A stretch of DNA of 45,120 nt from Roseococcus sp. GTDB lineage: Bacteria; Pseudomonadota; Alphaproteobacteria; Acetobacterales; Acetobacteraceae. The number at the start of each line of letters is the position of its first letter. Positions within the stretch are counted from its first letter, which is position 1. Location: the NCBI RefSeq assembly GCF_019747315.1, contig NZ_JAIEQY010000040.1, positions 1 to 45,120 of the forward strand. The letters run 5' to 3'. Below are positions 42,079-45,120 of the stretch, one piece after another. The translations under genes and the position numbers were made by a program. The notes under the pieces were generated by a model. That model ran no database searches. It saw only the letters and a program-made list of their open reading frames with translations, and had not been told where the DNA came from.

Positions 42079-42202
42079 GCCTCCGGCGGCTGGGGCCGGG
42101 GCCCCAGACCCCTTTTGTTGAAGGGCTGGAAAAATCCCCTCAACTCATTGATTTAATTAAAAATAAATAGGGCCTGGGGCCCCGGCCCCAGCCGCCGGAG
42201 GC
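42079..42202. repeat. Dispersed GC-rich palindromic repeat, copy D, enclosing an AT-rich core
   Basis: 29-bp perfect arms (42079-42107 and 42174-42202; GCCTCCGGCGGCTGGGG ... and its inverse) enclose about 66 bp that includes TTTAATTAAAAATAAAT, very unlike the surrounding DNA. It lies between the ATP-grasp gene and a convergent hypothetical gene. The arrangement resembles a miniature inverted-repeat element, and it can also serve as a terminator for both genes. Confidence 0.88.
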
Positions 42203-42252
42203 CCTTTCTTTCCCGGCGCCGTCCCCAGAAATCAAGTCAGCGAGGGCTCAAC

Positions 42253-42777
42253 TCACCCCCGCGCGTCCCGCGTCGTCTGGGCGTTGCGCCCCGCCTGGGA
42301 GACACTGCCGACACGCCCACCTGTGATGATGCCGCGCCGCTTGGCATGGGGCCGCACCGAGGCACCGGCCGCCGGGGTGGCACCGGCCGAAGGGTGGTGC
42401 TGTGCCGCGGCCTGGCGGCGCTCCAGCGCGGCGCGCAAGGCGGCGGTCGCCTCGGCGCGCTTCGCCTCGGCCCGCAGCGCGGCCAGGCGCGCATTCACGC
42501 GCTTCAGGCCGCGGGCGAAGATCTGTTTCTTCTCGGCCAGGCCCTGGTCGCTCGCCGTCTCGGCGGCCGTGCCGCGGGCATCGGCCTTGCCGCGATGCAC
42601 GCGGCGGCGGCCGCGGATGATGTCCCGCGCCCGGGCATGCTGGCCCCGCAGCCAGCGGGCCAGCTTCACCACCTCCTCCTGCGGCAGGGCCGCGAGCTCG
42701 GGGTAGTGGCTGCTGACGACGGGGCCGAATTCCTCCTCGCGCAGCAGGCGGCGTTCAGCGGCGAATTCCACACCCAT
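42253..42777 (-). CDS. Basic conserved hypothetical protein
   Basis: This 174-residue protein starts MGVEFAAERRLLREEEFGPV and has a helical N-terminal part (SSHYPELAALPQEEVVKLARWL) and a long Arg/Ala-rich, probably coiled-coil middle, ending in a basic, low-complexity tail (KRRGIITGG ... NAQTTRD). The start ATG 42775-42777 has a strong AGGAG 10 bases upstream. I recall similar short proteins in Methylobacterium and relatives, but no function is known to me. Basic composition suggests nucleic acid contact; this is inference. It is divergent from the AI-2E family permease gene. Confidence 0.65.
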   Translation of the reverse strand: MGVEFAAERRLLREEEFGPVVSSHYPELAALPQEEVVKLARWLRGQHARARDIIRGRRRVHRGKADARGTAAETASDQGLAEKKQIFARGLKRVNARLAALRAEAKRAEATAALRAALERRQAAAQHHPSAGATPAAGASVRPHAKRRGIITGGRVGSVSQAGRNAQTTRDARG

Positions 42778-42959
42778 GATCTTCTTCTCCTTTGATGGGC
42801 GAACCGCGCTGACAATGCATCGGCAGCGGCCCCAAAGGGAGGGAAATCCGTCCCGCCGCTGCACCTGGCATCCCAAGCGGCGCGCGGAGTGTTGTGCGCC
42901 GCACAACCGGCATGCGATACGAGACCACCCCGGGATGTCGCCCGCCAGGAGGAGCCCCC

Positions 42960-43964
42960 ATGCTGATCGGCCTCTGCGCAGCCATTCTGGTGGCGGGTGC
43001 GATGGTCCTCGCGCAGTCCATCCTGGTGCCGATCCTCTTCGCGGTGTTTGCCATCGCCTTGGTCTGGCCGCTCCAGCGGCGCCTGGCCCGCATCCTGCCG
43101 GATGCGCTGGCCATGCTGGTGACGCTGGCGGGTGCGCTGGTCACGCTCATCGGCATGGCGCTGCTCATCGCTTGGGCCTTTGGCGGCGTGGGACAATGGG
43201 TCGTCACCAATTCCGCGCAACTCCAACTGCTCTACGCGCAGAAGCTCGCCTTCCTGGAGAGCCAGGGCATCGCGGTGGCCAGCGTCTTCGCCGAGAATTT
43301 CAACACGCGCTGGCTGGTGCGCATCGCGCAGGAGGTGACGGGGCGGCTGCAGGGCATTCTCAGCTTCACCATCGTCACGATCGTCTTCCTCGTGCTCGGC
43401 CTGCTGGAGGTGGATGTGCTGCGCCGCCAGATGGCCCGCATGCCGGGCGAAACGCCCGCCGCCCTGCTGCGCGCCGCCGCCGCCACGGGGCAGAAATTCC
43501 GCGTCTACATGCTGGTTCGCAGCATCATGAGCGTGGTGACGGGCCTCTGCGTCTGGGGCTTCGCGAGCTTCATGGGGCTCGACCTCGCGGCGGAATGGGG
43601 CGTCATCGCCTTCGTGCTGAACTACATCCCCTTCATCGGGCCGCTGGTGGCGACGCTTTTCCCCACGCTGTTCGCCATCCTGCAATTCGCCTCCTGGGAG
43701 GTGGCGCTGGTGGTCTTCATCAGCCTGAACCTGATCCAGACCATCTCGGGCAGCTATATCGAGCCGCTGCTGGCGGGAAAGACGCTCGCCGTCTCCTCCT
43801 TCATGGTGCTGCTGGCGGTGTTCCTGGGCTCCTTCCTCTGGGGCATTCCGGGCGCCTTCATCGGCGTGCCGGTGCTGATCGCGGCCCTGACCATCTGCCA
43901 GGAATTCCCCCGCGCCCGCTGGGTGGCCGACCTGCTGTCGGGCCGCGATCCCGGTCCCGCCTGA
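42960..43964 (+). CDS. AI-2E family permease
   Basis: This 334-residue protein has about eight membrane segments with the PF01594 layout: two N-terminal helices, a soluble middle (QLQLLYAQKLAFLES ...), and the conserved ALVWPLQRRL and C-terminal WGIPGAFIGVPVLIA and YIEPLLAGK segments. The family includes the E. coli TqsA autoinducer-2 exporter and Na+/H+ antiporters; the substrate here is unknown. AGGAGG lies before ATG 42960, a strong start. Confidence 0.9.
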   Translation: MLIGLCAAILVAGAMVLAQSILVPILFAVFAIALVWPLQRRLARILPDALAMLVTLAGALVTLIGMALLIAWAFGGVGQWVVTNSAQLQLLYAQKLAFLESQGIAVASVFAENFNTRWLVRIAQEVTGRLQGILSFTIVTIVFLVLGLLEVDVLRRQMARMPGETPAALLRAAAATGQKFRVYMLVRSIMSVVTGLCVWGFASFMGLDLAAEWGVIAFVLNYIPFIGPLVATLFPTLFAILQFASWEVALVVFISLNLIQTISGSYIEPLLAGKTLAVSSFMVLLAVFLGSFLWGIPGAFIGVPVLIAALTICQEFPRARWVADLLSGRDPGPA

Positions 43965-43998
43965 ACTTTATCCCGCCTGACCGTATCACGAGGATATC

Positions 43999-45033
43999 AT
44001 GGCCAAATCCCCCAAGCGCGAACCGCTCCTCATCGATCTCGGCCTGCAGGGCGGTGGCAGCCATGGCGCCTTCACCTGGGGCGTGCTGGACCGCCTGCTG
44101 GAAGAGGAATGGCTGACGATCGAGGCCATTTCCGGCACCTCCGCGGGCGCGATGAACGCGGCCGTGCTGGCGCATGGCCACGCGGCCGGCGGTGCGACGG
44201 GCGCGCGGGAGGCGCTGGAGAAATTCTGGCGCAGCGTCTCCCGCGCGGCCGCCTTCAGTCCGCTGAAGCGCGGGCCGCTGGATGTGATGGCGGATCGCTG
44301 GACGCTGGATTCCTCGCCCGCCTATGTGGCGATGGACCTGATGTCACGCATCTTCTCGCCCTATGACACGCCCTTCGCCGCCGCGAACCCGCTGGAGGAG
44401 ATCCTCTCGCAGAACCTGGATTTCGGCCGGCTGGCGGAAGCGCCGATCAAGCTCTTCATCACCGCCACCAATGTCCGCACCGGGCGCGGGCGCGTGTTTC
44501 GCAATGCGGAGATTTCGCCCCAGGTGCTGATGGCCTCGGCCTGCCTGCCGCAGATGTTCCAGGCCGTCGAGATCGAGGGCGATGGCTATTGGGATGGCGG
44601 CTTCGCCGGCAATCCCACCATGTCGCCCCTCATCCAGGAATGCGCCTCGGACGACACCATCCTGGTCGGCATCAACCCGGTCGAGCGGCCGGGCATCCCC
44701 CGCTCGGCGCGCGATATCCTGAACCGGCTGAACGAGGTCTCCTTCAACGCCGTGCTGCTGAAGGAGTTGGAGATGATCGCCCTGCTGCGGCGCGGCGCCT
44801 CGCGCCTCGGCGATGCGGAGGCCGAGCATTGGGCGCGGATGCGCATCCACCTGGTACGCTCCGACAAGGTGACGGAGCTCGGCGCCTCCTCCAAGCTCAA
44901 CGCCGAATGGCCCTTCCTGGCCATGCTGCGTGACGAGGGGCGCCGCGCCATGGACGCATTCCTGGCCGAGCGCGCGGATGATTTGGGCAAGAACTCCACC
45001 CTCGATATCGACCGACTGCTGAACGCGGTCTGA
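43999..45033 (+). CDS. Patatin-like phospholipase
   Basis: This 344-residue protein has the patatin Ser-Asp dyad: the oxyanion loop GLQGGGSHGAFTWGVL near residue 15, the nucleophile S48 in GTSAG, and the Asp in YWDGGFAGNP. Patatin-like enzymes are acyl hydrolases acting on membrane lipids or storage esters. No signal peptide is present. It is 34 bp after the AI-2E family gene and 5 bp before the next gene; the three are likely one operon. Confidence 0.92.
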   Translation: MAKSPKREPLLIDLGLQGGGSHGAFTWGVLDRLLEEEWLTIEAISGTSAGAMNAAVLAHGHAAGGATGAREALEKFWRSVSRAAAFSPLKRGPLDVMADRWTLDSSPAYVAMDLMSRIFSPYDTPFAAANPLEEILSQNLDFGRLAEAPIKLFITATNVRTGRGRVFRNAEISPQVLMASACLPQMFQAVEIEGDGYWDGGFAGNPTMSPLIQECASDDTILVGINPVERPGIPRSARDILNRLNEVSFNAVLLKELEMIALLRRGASRLGDAEAEHWARMRIHLVRSDKVTELGASSKLNAEWPFLAMLRDEGRRAMDAFLAERADDLGKNSTLDIDRLLNAV

Positions 45034-45037
45034 CGCC

Positions 45038-45120
45038 ATGGGTCTGCTGGGCATCCTGCTGGGGCTTTCGGCCCTGATCTTCCTGGCCTTCCGGGGCTGG
45101 AGCATCCTGCTGCTGGCGCC
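45038..45120 (+). CDS. GntP-like permease, 5' end only
   Basis: The frame starts at ATG 45038, four bases after the patatin stop, and stays open to the edge of the window. The visible 27 residues (MGLLGILLGLSALIFLAFRG...) form one membrane helix and match the N-terminus of GntP-family gluconate permeases as I recall them. The rest lies beyond the window, so the call is provisional. Confidence 0.55.
   Translation, partial: MGLLGILLGLSALIFLAFRGWSILLLA

Overview
The window is gene-dense, very GC-rich DNA (roughly 70% by eye) from an alphaproteobacterial chromosome. The best match is the Acetobacteraceae (Roseomonas-like or a relative). Supporting signs are a CtrA cell-cycle regulator with the canonical C-terminus, a TIGR02300 zinc-ribbon gene beside aroA-cmk-rpsA, the ihfB-lapA-pyrF-trpF-trpB-trpA series, a CrtI-type carotenoid desaturase, a Coq7-type hydroxylase, and many GTG starts and 1-4 nt gene overlaps. 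The genus is inferred from style and gene content, not from a database search.

Layout. 1-9066 (+) is an assimilatory nitrate operon: the end of a nitrate-type ABC ATPase, a NirB-like FAD/NADH module, a siroheme nitrite reductase, an Fe-S/FNR flavoprotein, a molybdopterin nitrate reductase with a C-terminal BFD-like domain, and the siroheme synthase CysG. Stop and start codons overlap almost throughout, and a 26-codon ORF bridges the one gap. 9113-12064 (+) holds a Bug-type binding protein, a nitronate monooxygenase and a sterol-desaturase-like hydroxylase. 12076-19038 (-) holds an atypical SDR, a PaiB-like protein, argG, a vapBC pair with its own palindrome, an MFS carrier, rlmN, an IalB-like secreted protein and TIGR02300. 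19125-23035 (+) is aroA-cmk-rpsA. ctrA (23365-24093, +) follows a 329-bp, unusually AT-rich leader rich in dyads.

24122-28402 carries an FAD oxidoreductase, a DUF2272 lipoprotein, an Old Yellow Enzyme homologue and a TauE/SafE permease. 28416-33537 (-) is sppA-ihfB-lapA-pyrF-trpF-trpB-trpA. This block is usually met near, and in line with, aroA-cmk-rpsA, but here it is inverted relative to them. tRNA-Thr(CGT) lies at 33645. 33858-36155 is a tandem duplication of a two-gene unit (secreted two-Cys protein plus DCC/DUF393 protein) with a 384-bp tract that looks identical in both copies. 36164-42051 holds a Coq7-like hydroxylase, a small membrane protein, crtI, a DUF2306-like membrane protein, a cytochrome P450 and an ATP-grasp ligase. 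42253-45120 holds a basic hypothetical protein, an AI-2E family permease, a patatin-like lipase and the start of a GntP-like permease.

The least ordinary material is non-coding or structural: a dispersed GC-rich palindromic repeat (four copies, one enclosing an AT-rich core and one apparently supplying a ribosome binding site), a hairpin that would bury the ctrA ribosome binding site, the duplicated unit with its gene-conversion-like tract, and the crtI-P450-ATP-grasp neighbourhood. No insertion sequence, prophage, CRISPR array or integrase was seen.
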